Positions 32,711 to 41,826 of a stretch of 64,000 nucleotides of DNA are shown here, in pieces. Both the position numbers and the translations under genes were made by a program. Numbering within the stretch: the stretch's first letter is position 1; every line of letters begins with the position of its first letter. The notes under the pieces are model-generated. The model searched no databases. It was not told the origin of the DNA and was given only the letters and a program-made list of their open reading frames with translations. The stretch is from Euglena gracilis (taxonomy: Eukaryota; Euglenida; Euglenophyceae; Euglenales): positions 981,653 through 1,045,652 of the forward strand of contig CP154956.1 in assembly GCA_039621445.1 (NCBI GenBank). The letters are read 5' to 3'.

Positions 32711-33734
32711 TTCCGCCCGGGCAGGGTATCCCTGGCCAGCGGGAAACAGGGGGACGACGTGCTATTTGTCGTTGGATTGTCACAGCATATTCATACTGTT
32801 GACGCTCCTCCTCAGTCTCGAACGGCCGCCCAGTCCACGGGTTAACGGGTTCTTCCCGTACCGGGGGAACTGGCGCCGCACGAGGCGATGCCGCGGCTTC
32901 CCGCGGACGAGCGCTTCGGGCAGAGTCAGACGTCGGGGGAGGGTTTCCCTCCGCAGGACGTCGTGGGATAGGGTCAGGTATGGTTGGGTGGGGTTGAGGT
33001 GGATACACATACTGATCCCGTGGCATTGGCGCCTCCTTGGGGTAATCCCCAGAGACGGTGTACTGAGACACATGCTCCTGCGCAGGATAATCCCGCCGGG
33101 GCATGCGCTCAGGGGATCGAAAAATACTTTCTTTCACACGTGTGTGTTCACTCCGGACAGGTGCTTCCACCGTCTCTTCCTCGGGTAATCCGGGGGAGTG
33201 AGCCCGAAAATGTGCAGTGCAAGTGCCAACTGGTGGTACCTGCCGTGCTACCTGTGGCGGGACTTCCACGCCCAGGTCACGCATGGTAATGTCCGCCGCG
33301 AATCCTGACGCGTCCGGGTCGGTGTAATACACCAGACCGGTCATCGTCGCCTGGGCGCACATACACCACAGGGCTGGAGGGGTATTCGCGATGGTCAAAA
33401 TTTTACGGCAGTGGTCATCCCACAATGCCTGGGTGAGTTGGTCTGGTGCCGGGTTTGCACTCATACGCATAACCCGGCTCATCGTCTCCACCGTGCGGTG
33501 GATCATCACACCCGCATACGGTGGGAGGCGACCGAGAGCCTGATGTCTGAGATGGCCGCGCTTCCGCGGACATCGGGGTCATCCTGCTACTGCTGCTGGC
33601 TTCAGGGTTTCCCTGAGCCACAGTCCGTGCAGGTGGCTGCGTATCGCATTGGTACGCATACTGATCAGGTTGGGGGTGAGTGGTGGGGTGGTAAGGCGGA
33701 CCTCCGCCTGGCTCCCTTCCACCGGGCAGCGTGA
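32682..33734 (-). CDS. ORF3 module, N-terminal segment 1 (element M)
   Basis: Frame 32682-33509 (275 codons) begins MMIHRTVETMSRVMRMSANP. It contains a helical part (LTQALWDDHCRKILTIANTP), CMCAQATMTGLVYYTDPDAS, then a Pro/Arg-rich stretch ending EEPVNPWTGRPFETEEERQQ. Upstream, to 33,734, other frames match the P start MLSGGREPGGGPPYHPTTHP. The P counterpart at this point carries a TAA where M reads Tyr in VYYTD, so M preserves the older reading. No known family is recognised. Confidence 0.5.
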
Positions 33735-33894
33735 TACAGCCCGTGGTCGGTACGGTCGGATGTTTGGGTTGTTGGTTGTAGGGTGTGTAAGGGTAACCGC
33801 TTGAGTATTATTTGCTAAAAAGACTGCGGAAAGAAAGAATGATAGGAATCAATGATAAAAAGAAGAGAAAACAACATGGGTTTCCCACGCGTTC
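33735..33894 (-). other. Spacer between pol and ORF3 module (element M)
   Basis: About 160 bp of AT-richer DNA matches P 19,080-19,240. No coding signal is seen. Confidence 0.45.
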
Positions 33895-34449
33895 TCAAAA
33901 ACTTGTCATGGAAACATCAATGTTATGCTTCCTGTTCCAAAGCTTCCAATCTTGTTGGACATACCCAACAAAACTGGTTGCTGGCTCCCAAGTGTCCTCC
34001 TCGGGCCCATACCCTTTCCAGCGGACCTTCCAAAGGTGCATACCTTTGTCGATTTTGTGATCGATGATTTTATCGACTACAAAGTCGTCCGTCTCAGGTA
34101 ATCTGGAATGGGGTTTGAAGTGCAAACACAGGATGGGTTTCCCATCCGGTGGCAACAGGTATGGTTTGAAGTCGTCCATATGAACGACTTCAACACCATT
34201 CGGTAATGCAACCTTGTAACGCCCGCTGGTACCTAGTCTTTCTAGGATTTCACAGGGGCCGAGCCAGAGGGGGTCCAGCTTGGAAGACTGCATGCGAGTA
34301 CGGCTATTCCGCACCCACACGCGGTCACCGGGACTATACACAGGTGACTTGAAATTCTGCAAAAACGATTTCCGTTTGGTTGAATGAATATCAGTCACGC
34401 GCTTCTGGACTGCAGAACGTAGACTTTCTACTTCCGCAAACCAGGTCTC
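33895..34449 (-). CDS. Element M integrase C-terminus with chromodomain
   Basis: The frame holds the post-core integrase tail (VSCETWFAEVESLRSAVQKR, SPGDRVWVRNSRTRMQSSKL, LGPCEILERLGTSGRYKVAL) and a complete chromodomain, DDFVVDKIIDHKIDKGMHLW, KVRWKGYGPEEDTWEPATSF. It ends NIDVSMTSF at 33,895. The aromatic and acidic positions expected in a chromodomain are present (W-KV-WKGY-EE-TWEP), and unlike P it is not truncated. Nested element N cuts it from the rest of integrase, so an apparent fusion with N sequence (MGKKSKARRAEVQE) precedes it. Confidence 0.88.
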   Translation of the reverse strand, partial: ETWFAEVESLRSAVQKRVTDIHSTKRKSFLQNFKSPVYSPGDRVWVRNSRTRMQSSKLDPLWLGPCEILERLGTSGRYKVALPNGVEVVHMDDFKPYLLPPDGKPILCLHFKPHSRLPETDDFVVDKIIDHKIDKGMHLWKVRWKGYGPEEDTWEPATSFVGYVQQDWKLWNRKHNIDVSMTSF

Positions 34450-34458
34450 GCAACTGAC
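34450..34458. other. Target-site duplication of element N (left)
   Basis: GCAACTGAC is repeated at 37,322-37,330 on the other side of N. P has the uninterrupted integrase sequence (TGTCAGTTGCGAGACC, plus strand near 18,510), which confirms that N was inserted here. Including an ambiguous base, the duplication is 9 or 10 bp. Confidence 0.85.
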
Positions 34459-34780
34459 AGTAAAAAGGGGGTGTGGCGATTTCCCCCTGGGGGGCCTCCA
34501 TTCTCTTTCTTGCACTTCAGCCCTTCTGGCCTTTGACTTTTTCCCCATCTTGCTGCGGAGCTCACTTCAAGTTCCAAAATTACACCAGAGGGCAGAGCAA
34601 TCCAAAATCACTTGAACAGGCAAACATGACAAAGGAGTACGCTGATTGCCACTGTACCGAAAAAATGTACAGATGGGAGTTCCTAATTACACAAGGTAAG
34701 TCTTAACTCCCAGTCTTGGCACGTCAGCGCACCACTCTGTGATCTCCACTGCACTCAGCACCTCAAAGGCTGCGGACACA
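34459..34780 (-). repeat. Element N terminal direct repeat, 3' copy
   Basis: This copy is near-identical to 36,996-37,321. Differences include a shorter G run (GCTGCGGAGC against GCTGGGGGGGAGC) and a terminal ACT instead of ACA. It abuts the left target duplication. Confidence 0.85.
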
Positions 34781-34844
34781 CTCCCCTTCCCAAAAAGCTT
34801 CCCAGAAGCTATAACGACTCCTTGTCGCAGCCTTTGCGGGCCGA

Positions 34845-35835
34845 ACGGTGGGGCAGCCCCCCCCCCCCGGAGCGCCGCCGAAAACCGTCTTTTCCCGAAC
34901 GGTGGGGCAGCTCTCCTGGGGGCGCCACCCAAAACCGTCATCCCAGCCAAAAAACCACTGTCGGGGGGGCAGCCTGCGGGGCGTCCAGTCACCCGCTTGG
35001 GGGGCAGCCTTTGAAGGGCGCCACAACCCTGAAAAACACCCAAAACGTGGTGGGGCAGCCTAATTGAGCGCCCAACCATCCACAAGGGGCTGGGGCAGCA
35101 CATTTTGCGCCCACCTCGCCTCCCCGTAATAAAACAAAAACAAACATGGCCACTGAACGAATCATCACCTGTGGCGGGGCAGCTTCCCCTAGCGCCCGAC
35201 GGTCCACGGGGGGGGGGGCAGCCTCTGCGCCCGCCTCACCTCCCAAAATTAAAAGCATACATTGGATCACCCGGAAAAATCCTCATCTGTGGAGGGGCAG
35301 CTTAACCCAAGCGCCCAACTGTCCACGGGGGGTGGGGGCAGCTTCTGCGCCCACCTCGCCTCCCAAATACCACCTCTCACTCCCACTGTCCTTTGCGGCT
35401 GGTAGTTAGTTCTTCGCCAACCCCAGTCCCCCTCATCGGCTAGTACCACAAACAGAAGGAAGATCACACGAAAGTCTGAAAGGCACGCCAACAAGGGAAA
35501 TGTCGCCTTAGTCTGCCTTTCTTCTCCCCGAACTTCGGCTGGGAATATCCACCCAAGCCAATGTGGGGGGGGGGGGCAGCCCTGCAGGACGCCCTCAGGC
35601 CCACGTGAGACACGATCGACCATAAAAATGCGGGGGGCAGCCACCATGGCGCCTCGGCCCGTGAATCGGCCCTTAAAGGGTGGGGGCAGCCTCACCAGAG
35701 CGCCACCTGCCCACAGCCTTGCCCGTGATTGAATAAAATTCGGTTGGGCCCATCCCAAACCGAGGTGGGGGGCAGCCTCGCCAGGGCGCCACATGCCCAC
35801 AGGTCACCAGGGGTAAAAAAGGGGGGGGCAGCCAT
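34845..35835 (-). repeat. Interspersed GGGGCAGCC / GGCGCC motif array in element N
   Basis: About fifteen copies of a G-run followed by CAGCC or CAGCT, each followed within 5-15 bases by GCGCC (for example GGGGCAGCCTCGCCAGGGCGCC), occur at irregular 35-130 bp spacing on the plus strand. Examples lie near 34,850, 34,965, 35,005, 35,050, 35,175, 35,215, 35,295, 35,335, 35,575, 35,635, 35,690, 35,770 and 35,825. The spacers are unrelated. The array lies downstream of the element N ORF, in its 3' untranslated half. Confidence 0.7.
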
Positions 35836-35861
35836 TGCTCGCACCATCAACCCCAACGGGC

Positions 35862-37118
35862 TCACTCCTCTGCCCACTGTCTCTTCCTTCTCCTTCGTCT
35901 CCTTGCTGCCGATGTTGTCCAGTGGGGCACCCCTTCCTCGTCCAGCTCCATCCACTTGTCTGCCTCGGTCATCGCCTTCTTCTCCCCTCGTCGGCTCCGG
36001 TCCAGCAGTACTGCCCAGTAGCCACAGGGGGCTTTGCTGTGAAAGAGTCTTGTCCACTGTGGATAATAGTGTCTTCGAACTGCATACCTCTTCACCTCAT
36101 CCCACAGAGGGGTCCCTTGACAATCTGGCAGCAGCACCGCCAACTCTCTCCCTGGTGTCTTCCTCAGCACTTCCACTAGACGTTCTTCACCTGCTTCTTC
36201 CACGCTCACAGGCACCACCGTCACACGCGGCTTGGCCTGCAGTCTTTGCCGCACATCTGTCTCCAGCCGCAGGCACAACCAGGCCCCTTCGCCCTGAAGG
36301 GTGCTGGCAAACGGTACACCCTGGTCCAACCACTTGTCTGCGGCCTCCTCCTGCTGCTCTGTGTTGCATTCCACATGACGTTCACTGGCATGGCCTGCAC
36401 CGGCATCATCTGCATTTACCTGTGTACCACCATCTCCATGTCTGCCATCGTGGCCTCTGGCTTGCCACCTTGGACGTCCCCTGCCATGGGAGCTCCTGGA
36501 ATGTCCAACACGACCATGTCCCTTCGCAGCATGTCCAGCACCAACAATTGCATCGCCAGACCCAGATGCGCCATGCACCCCAGCAGCATGCACAACTACT
36601 TCAGAATGTCCAGAACCACCATCGTGGACTCCAGCAGCATGACCAGAATTGGAGTGTAGACCAGCATGGCCTCCAGCAGCATGACCAGAACTGGAATGTA
36701 GACCAGCATGGCCTCCAGCAGCATGACCAGAACTGGAATGTAAACCAGCATGGCCTCCAGCATCATGACCAGAACTGGAATGTGGACCAGCATGGCCTCC
36801 AGCAGCATGACAAGAACTGGAATGTAGAACAGCCAGAGCTTCCAGATCCACTTCCTCCTCCAGCATCACTCTGCGCACAATGCCAACACGTGCAATGACA
36901 CCTTCCGAATGTCCACTGGCTCCAGCGCCTCTTTGTGCATGTCCTTCTGTCTCATCCCCAGACATGTTATCTTCCGCAATGCTCATACTCCTTTGTGTAA
37001 AAAGGGGGTGTGGCGATTTCCCCCTGGGGGGCCTCCATTCTTTTTCTTGCACTTCAGCCCTTCTGGCCTTTGACTTTTTCCCCATCTTGCTGGGGGGGGA
37101 GCTCACTTCAAGTTCCAA
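35862..37118 (-). CDS. Element N protein: His/Gly repeats and C-terminal half of a Dam-like module
   Basis: An intact 418-codon ORF starts inside the right terminal repeat. Residues 1-40 are basic (MGKKSKARRAEVQEKEW). Residues ~100-190 hold a 14-residue repeat of the type HSSSGHAAGGHAGL, about five times. Residues ~190-240 stay His/Gly/Arg-rich. Residues ~306-377 look folded: RLVEVLRKTPGRELAVLLPD, PLWDEVKRYAVRRHYYPQWT, RLFHSKAPCGYWAVLLDR. This resembles the part of the NPPY/HPPP module after the NPP(Y) motif in elements A and P (hydrophobic strand, P.xx..W, aromatic strand, W.v..l). The tail is Arg-rich (RRRRRRKRQW). No transposase or RT is recognised. It may be non-autonomous. Confidence 0.65.
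   Translation of the reverse strand: MELEVSSPPSKMGKKSKARRAEVQEKEWRPPRGKSPHPLFTQRSMSIAEDNMSGDETEGHAQRGAGASGHSEGVIARVGIVRRVMLEEEVDLEALAVLHSSSCHAAGGHAGPHSSSGHDAGGHAGLHSSSGHAAGGHAGLHSSSGHAAGGHAGLHSNSGHAAGVHDGGSGHSEVVVHAAGVHGASGSGDAIVGAGHAAKGHGRVGHSRSSHGRGRPRWQARGHDGRHGDGGTQVNADDAGAGHASERHVECNTEQQEEAADKWLDQGVPFASTLQGEGAWLCLRLETDVRQRLQAKPRVTVVPVSVEEAGEERLVEVLRKTPGRELAVLLPDCQGTPLWDEVKRYAVRRHYYPQWTRLFHSKAPCGYWAVLLDRSRRGEKKAMTEADKWMELDEEGVPHWTTSAARRRRRRKRQWAEE
36640..36840 (-). repeat. 42-bp tandem repeat in element N ORF
   Basis: About five near-identical 42-bp units (TGGAATGTAGACCAGCATGG ... ) encode the 14-residue His/Ser/Gly repeat. The unit length is a multiple of three, so copy-number change keeps the frame open. 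Confidence 0.8.
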
Positions 37119-37321
37119 AATTACACCAGAGGGCAGAGCAATCCAAAATCACTTGAACAGGCAAACATAACAAAGGAGTACGCTGATTGCCACTGTACCG
37201 AAAAAATGTACAGATGGGAGTTCCTAATTACACAAGGTAAGTCTTAACTCCCAGTCTTGGCACGTCAGCGCACCACTCTGTGATCTCCACTGCACTCAGC
37301 ACCTCAAAGGCTGCGGACACA
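36996..37321 (-). repeat. Element N terminal direct repeat, 5' copy
   Basis: This is the 5' copy relative to the minus-strand ORF. It runs TGTGTCCGCAGCC to TTTTTACA, contains the ORF start ATG at 37,116-37,118 and therefore presumably the promoter. The right target duplication follows at 37,322-37,330. Confidence 0.85.
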
Positions 37322-37549
37322 GCAACTGACACTCGTTCGGGCGGGTCTCTCCGAAGGGACATCCCCTATTGACGGAGGGTCCCGTCCGAAAACTAGTTTA
37401 TAGGGGGAGTGTGGTAAAACCAACCCCGGTAGGGTATTGATATAAAACAAAGACCATGGTAGAACTGATATCCAGTTGCTGCGCGAGTCAGCCAGTGAAA
37501 GGCGAAGTATATTCACGACGGATTTCACGGCTGCCTGGGCTCTACCATT
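37322..37549 (-). pseudogene. Element M integrase core fragment
   Basis: The minus-strand frame gives NGRAQAAVKSVVNILRLSLA, SNWISVLPWSLFYINTLPGL, HSPYKLVFGRDPPSIGDVPS and ERPARTSVSC. This is the part after the catalytic Glu region and matches P 18,296-18,520. It is bounded by N on one side and an inversion breakpoint on the other. Confidence 0.85.
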
Positions 37550-39040
37550 AAGGATTTTTGGGATTAGCCCAATATTACGCGATTTATATGAAGGACTTCG
37601 CAAAAATCGCAGTGCCCCTCACCAAACAGCTCGAAAACCGGGCTGTTGACAACACCAAAGTCATTTGGGATGACCAAATGCGCGAGGCCTGTGAGAAAAT
37701 CAAGGTTTTTGCTTTTGGAGAATGTTGTCCTCGAAATCGTGGACCCATACAAACGATACGTGTTGGAAGTCGACAGCAGCGATTACGCTGTTGGCGGAGT
37801 TTCTTAGCCAGCATAATGCGGCGAATGAGCTCCGACCTGTGGCTTTCTTCAGCAGAAAGTTACAGGGCGACGACGGAAAAGGCCAAGTCAAGTGGAGTAT
37901 ACGCGAGAAGGAAACCTACGCAATCGTGCTTATACTCCAGAAATTCCGAAGCTGGGTAGCCAGCAGCCTCATCCAGATCCTCGTCAAGACCGACCATGAG
38001 AGTCTCCAACACTGGTACAACGAGGATTTGAACAAGGCCATGTCATCGATCGGAAGGCGATGCAGATGGCATGAGTTCTTGAGTCAATTCAACCTTGTGG
38101 TTATTTATACCCCTGGTCACACACAAAAAGTAGCGGATCCGCTCAGTCGGGCCCCTTGGTATTACCCTGGGAACCCAGATGAAGGAGACGCGACTTTTCA
38201 CAGAAGTCAGGAAGCTGACGAATACGCACGTCGAAACGACGCTGCGCACAATCTTTTGGATTCTTTTCCCGTTTCACAACTATTCCTGATCGCACCAGTG
38301 AGCGGAAGGCGCCGACGTGGAAGCACGTCCGAACCCCGGCGTATTACGCGCACTGAGTCCCCTTCCCCACTGTTCTTTCGCGAATGGGACTATAGTCGTG
38401 ATCCGGTGTATGACACCATTGTCACCAGACTTCGTAATGGCGAAGTGCTGGACAATTACACTCTTTCACCTTTACGGTTGGTTTTTCGCAATGAATCGGG
38501 TTACAAAAATTGTATCCCCCAGGTCCTGGTTGATGATGTGATTTTGTGCTATCACAACCACGGTCACCCTGGGGCCCCCAAACTTCTTTCGTTGGTGGGC
38601 CGCAGGTATTTCACAACCCTGAGCGAGAAAGAGCTTTACTCACGCCGTTTGTGAACAGCGCAACGGTGTCAAATTTGTCAAGCGGTAAAACCCCGCAGAG
38701 GTACCCCCCCTGGTACGATGGACTTTTTCCCCGTACCCCCTGACATTTTTACATCCCTCTGCATGTATTTTCTGGAATTAGAACCGTGCAAAGGAACAGA
38801 CGACAAAATTTACGATTACGTTTTTGTTGTCGTCTGCAGGCTGAGTGGGTACATTGTAGCCATTCCATGCAAGAAGTCAGGGGTGACTGCCCAAAGTTTG
38901 GCCACTATATTTTTGGAGAAATGCATTTGCTTAATAGGTTTACCGAATGAAATCGTGAGTGATCAAGACCATTTGATTTCTTCAAGTTTTTTCACCGCTT
39001 TGTGTGGTTTACTCGGAATCGAGCAACTTTTTTCCATTAT
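37550..39040 (+). pseudogene. Inverted segment of element M: RNase H and integrase N-terminus
   Basis: This 1.49 kb segment matches P 16,780-18,285 in the same (plus) orientation, although everything around it in M is minus. It encodes the RT thumb (GLAQYYAIYMKDFAKIAVPL), RNase H (SSDYAVGGV-like region shifted, IREKETYAIVLILQ, KTDHESLQHWYNED, KVADPLSRAPWY), the integrase zinc finger (CYHNHGHPGAPKLLS) and core start (YDYVFVVVCRLSGYIVAIPC, EIVSDQDHL). Both edges join segments that are adjacent in P, so this is an in-place inversion. Frameshifts lie near 37,740-37,800, with a stop at 38,652. Confidence 0.88.
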
Positions 39041-40045
39041 ATGAGGTGAGTAATTTTCAGTAATCAATTTCTTAATGGCTTCGAGTTTACTCGGAGCGGC
39101 TTTCCGCTGTCCATTGCTGAGGATGTGGTCGCAAAAATTTATAAGTATCCGAAACAAATGCATTTTCGCGCCTTTCGCGAAAAGCACATGTTTTTGAAAT
39201 GCTGTTAATACCGCACAAACATGGTGGAAGTGTGTGACGAGGATATCCTCGCTCGATTTTGCGGATGGTGGTGGTGTTCCCAGCAGCACATCATCGATAT
39301 ACACAATGGCAACCCATTGTATCATGCGTTGAAGCATGGCTGGGCCATTCTTAACACCCATGGGGAGTACCGTCCATTGGTACACACCCTTGGATGTCAC
39401 GAATGCCGTGTAGGGTTGGGAGTCAGGGTGCAAGTGCATTTGGTGAAAACCGTCCTCCAGATCGAAAAATGACCACAACCGGTTTTCCGATTGCTTGGTG
39501 ATCAAATCCTCGATCAGGGGGAGCGGGAAGGGATCATCCCTTGTTTGGGAGTTCAGGTACCGGTAATCCAGCACCAGTCTCCATTTCTTCTGACCAGAGG
39601 TGTCTGGGGGTTTAGGAACAACAAATGCCTGGGATGTCCACTCGCTTTTCGAGGGTGCAATCCACTTGCGCTGAATAAGCTTCTCAATCATTTCATTGAG
39701 AGCTTGTTCGCGTTCTCCCGAACAACAAAAAAATTTCCGGTGCATTGGTTTAGCTCCTTCCTTAAGCTCGATCTTACAAACACCCCACGGACCGCGTATC
39801 GCGGGGTGGATGTCGCACGCGTACACTGGATTTTCCAGCACACCGTGAAATTCGCGGGTGATCCGCGAACAGTATTCGACTGACTTAGGATGCTGACCGG
39901 CACTCTCCATGACTGCGGAAACCACCAGGGTATCCCTGGGGCTACCGAGCTTCCTCGGCACCGCGAATTCGGACATTCCGAATGCATCCAAGAAACATAC
40001 ACGGAAAAATGATTCTTGCAAGGGTGGTACAATATTATACCACAA
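39041..40045 (-). CDS. Element M reverse transcriptase
   Basis: A single minus-strand frame (38963-40045) holds the RT: CKIELKEGAKPMHRKFFCCS, IEKLIQRKWIAPSKSEWTSQ, WRLVLDYRYLNSQTRDDPFP, DLEDGFHQMHLHPDSQPYTA, GVKNGPAMLQRMIQW, AIVYIDDVLLGTPPPSA. The YIDD active site is intact. Seven residues between IQW and AIVY that are present in P are missing, an in-frame deletion just before the active site. The thumb and RNase H are lost to the inversion, so the ORF ends in unrelated sequence. P has a stop within the segment open here. Confidence 0.88.
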
Positions 40046-40330
40046 ATATCTTCAAAAATCGGTACAATTGTGGGTAAATCCCACCAATGAAAACATACAT
40101 ACGATAGTTGGGTGAACCATTCCGCTTCCGGAATGATGGGTATGAGAATAACTCCACGGGCTTCATCCCGCAGAATTTTCTCAACCGCACATTGGACAAG
40201 TTTTGGGGGAGGGTGCATCCATAACACCGTATCACCCCAAAATTTATCAAATGCGTTGGAGTGTTGTGACCAATGACGTGGCAAACGGGTCATGTGCATT
40301 GGATGAAAAGGCATCGATTTTCAATGCCAA
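40035..40330 (-). pseudogene. Element M HPPP module
   Basis: Same module as P 15,492-15,790: KIDAFSSNAH in one frame (40247-40795), then NAFDKFWGDTVLWMHPPPKL, GVILIPIIPEAEWF and LPTIVPIFEDICG in frame 39688-40314. HPPP lies at about 40,204-40,215. A small deletion near 40,270-40,300 shifts the frame inside the module. Conservation of HPPP in both P and M indicates that the tetrad was already changed in their common ancestor. Confidence 0.6.
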
Positions 40331-41781
40331 ATCAAAAGCTTCAGCCAATGTCGCGATTTTGGAAAACCATCGTTCCAAAATGCGATATTGACCAAAATTA
40401 AAAGCATTCCATACGCGTTTCGCGTATTCATGCACCCTATTTTCGGGTTGAAGGGTAGAAACACAATGTATGGATCCACAAAAATGCGGGTTGTCTTCCA
40501 CTACCTCAAGGGTTGATCCCAAGGGAGTTTGGACAGGTTGGGGTTTTCCCCATTCCACATCAAATCCGTACCAAGTGTGATCGCAATTGTAATTAGGAAT
40601 GACGCTTTTCGCGTTTCCGAACAACGAGGCTAATCCGCGTTGTTGGAGTGCTCGGTGTATTTCCGCGCATTGCGGGCTACAACCAAGTGTATCCTTGGGT
40701 GTGGCTTCCGTATTCGGAAGAGCGATTAGTGTCGGATTTTCAACTAAACATCCACAATCGAAATCCGATTGGGTGGAAATTCTCCTGCAGTGCACACATT
40801 GGAAGGAAGTGTGATGTTGTGACGGGTGTGCGTGTAAGTGGGTGTCGATGGCATTAGCCGGTGAGTCTTGTAGGGTGTGCCTGGATTCGGCACAGCTGGC
40901 GGGAAACGGAGTGGTGGTGTAGCTGGGCGACTACTCGACACCGATATATCTTCAGGCCTTTGGGCTTTCGTCTTGTAACCCAGTGAAACGGCGGGGGTAC
41001 CGCTACTCGCTTGCCCTACCTCATGTGGAACGCATGTAGGTGTGTCATTGGGTAGGGGGGAGGCTTTCTCCGTACCCCGGGTGTGGAAAACGGTTGTTGG
41101 TGTGGTGGATAACGGTGTTGCCATTGTGGGTAACGGTGTTGGAAAAGTGGTGGTCATCATGGCGGATGCCAACGGTGATGGTGGTTTGGGTGTCAATGCG
41201 GTGGTGGGTGCTTTGCGCAAACCGTGGGAGTGGCAATCCACAACCAATCGGTACTGGCGTAACAATGGGTATCCCAAAATTACGTCAGACCCGTGAATTC
41301 TGGACTCGTAACCCCAAATATTGGTGAAAAGTTGTAATTGTGGGGGGTGTGAGTGATGCTTCGGAATGATGGGCAAGAGTATCTCGAGCACACATCCCAA
41401 ATCACCACCGCACATGGGGGTGTTATCCGCGGTTGTAATTTTGATCGGTTTCTTGGCGCTTACCAAGAGCGGGATCGGTATCAACCCCAACCGAAAGAGC
41501 AGTGCAATGCGACAACCAGTGTCAATGAGAATTTTAACTTTAGTGGAGAAATTTTGAATGCAGATGTCCGCTTGGACGAGTAATTCCATTGGTGGTACGC
41601 AAAGTGAAGGGTCTGGCAGAAATACGTTTGCATGCCAGCTCTCCCATGAACCCTTTCCCACTTTGCTCAGCATTCCGAGTGGAAATGTGGAGTGGGGGGT
41701 AGGGTACCCGAAATAATTCCGGGTACTGACCGTGAAGGCGGATGGGCAGGGGAGGTAAGGTTGATCAGGTCTTACCTCCAT
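40331..41781 (-). CDS. Element M retropepsin-like protease and linker
   Basis: The 345-codon frame 40744-41781 starts MEVRPDQPYLPCPSAFTVST and contains the active site KVKILIDTGCRIALLF with an intact DTG, then DVILGYPLLRQYRLVVDCHS. A Pro/Thr-rich linker with TTTFPTPLPTMATPLSTTP follows. The next frame (40247-40795) carries CLVENPTLIALPNTEATPKD and CSPQCAEIHRALQQRGLASL leading into the HPPP module, so a frameshift lies near 40,750-40,795. The protease itself is uninterrupted. Confidence 0.8.
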
Positions 41782-41826
41782 CTGTTCATCAGCCCAGAGG
41801 TCCGTGCCCTCGGACCTCGGGCTCCC

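Larger units (their letters stand above)
34459..37321 (-). mobile_element. Element N: unclassified element with terminal direct repeats
   Basis: A 2.86 kb insertion in the M integrase, with ~320-bp direct repeats at its ends (34,459-34,780 and 36,996-37,321) and a 9-bp target duplication. The right repeat reads TGTGTCCGCAGCC ... CCCCTTTTTACA on the minus strand, with TG...CA ends like an LTR. No primer-binding site follows the 5' repeat, and the only sizeable ORF (35,862-37,118) starts inside the repeat. Most of the non-coding half is an array of GGGGCAGCC motifs. The repeats differ at only a handful of positions, so insertion is recent. A 9-bp duplication is unusual for LTR elements, which normally make 4-6 bp, so the class is uncertain. 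Confidence 0.8.

Noticed and set aside
28575-33734. Retroviral envelope gene
   Set aside because: It occupies the env position, but no signal peptide, membrane span, glycoprotein pattern or fusion peptide could be seen.
33895-34548. A natural fusion protein of MGKKSKARRAEVQE with an integrase tail
   Set aside because: The fusion is created by insertion of element N. Its terminal repeat reads by chance into the interrupted integrase frame.
34845-35835. CRISPR-like array
   Set aside because: Spacer lengths vary from about 35 to 130 bp, the motif is short and variable, the setting is eukaryotic, and no cas gene is present.
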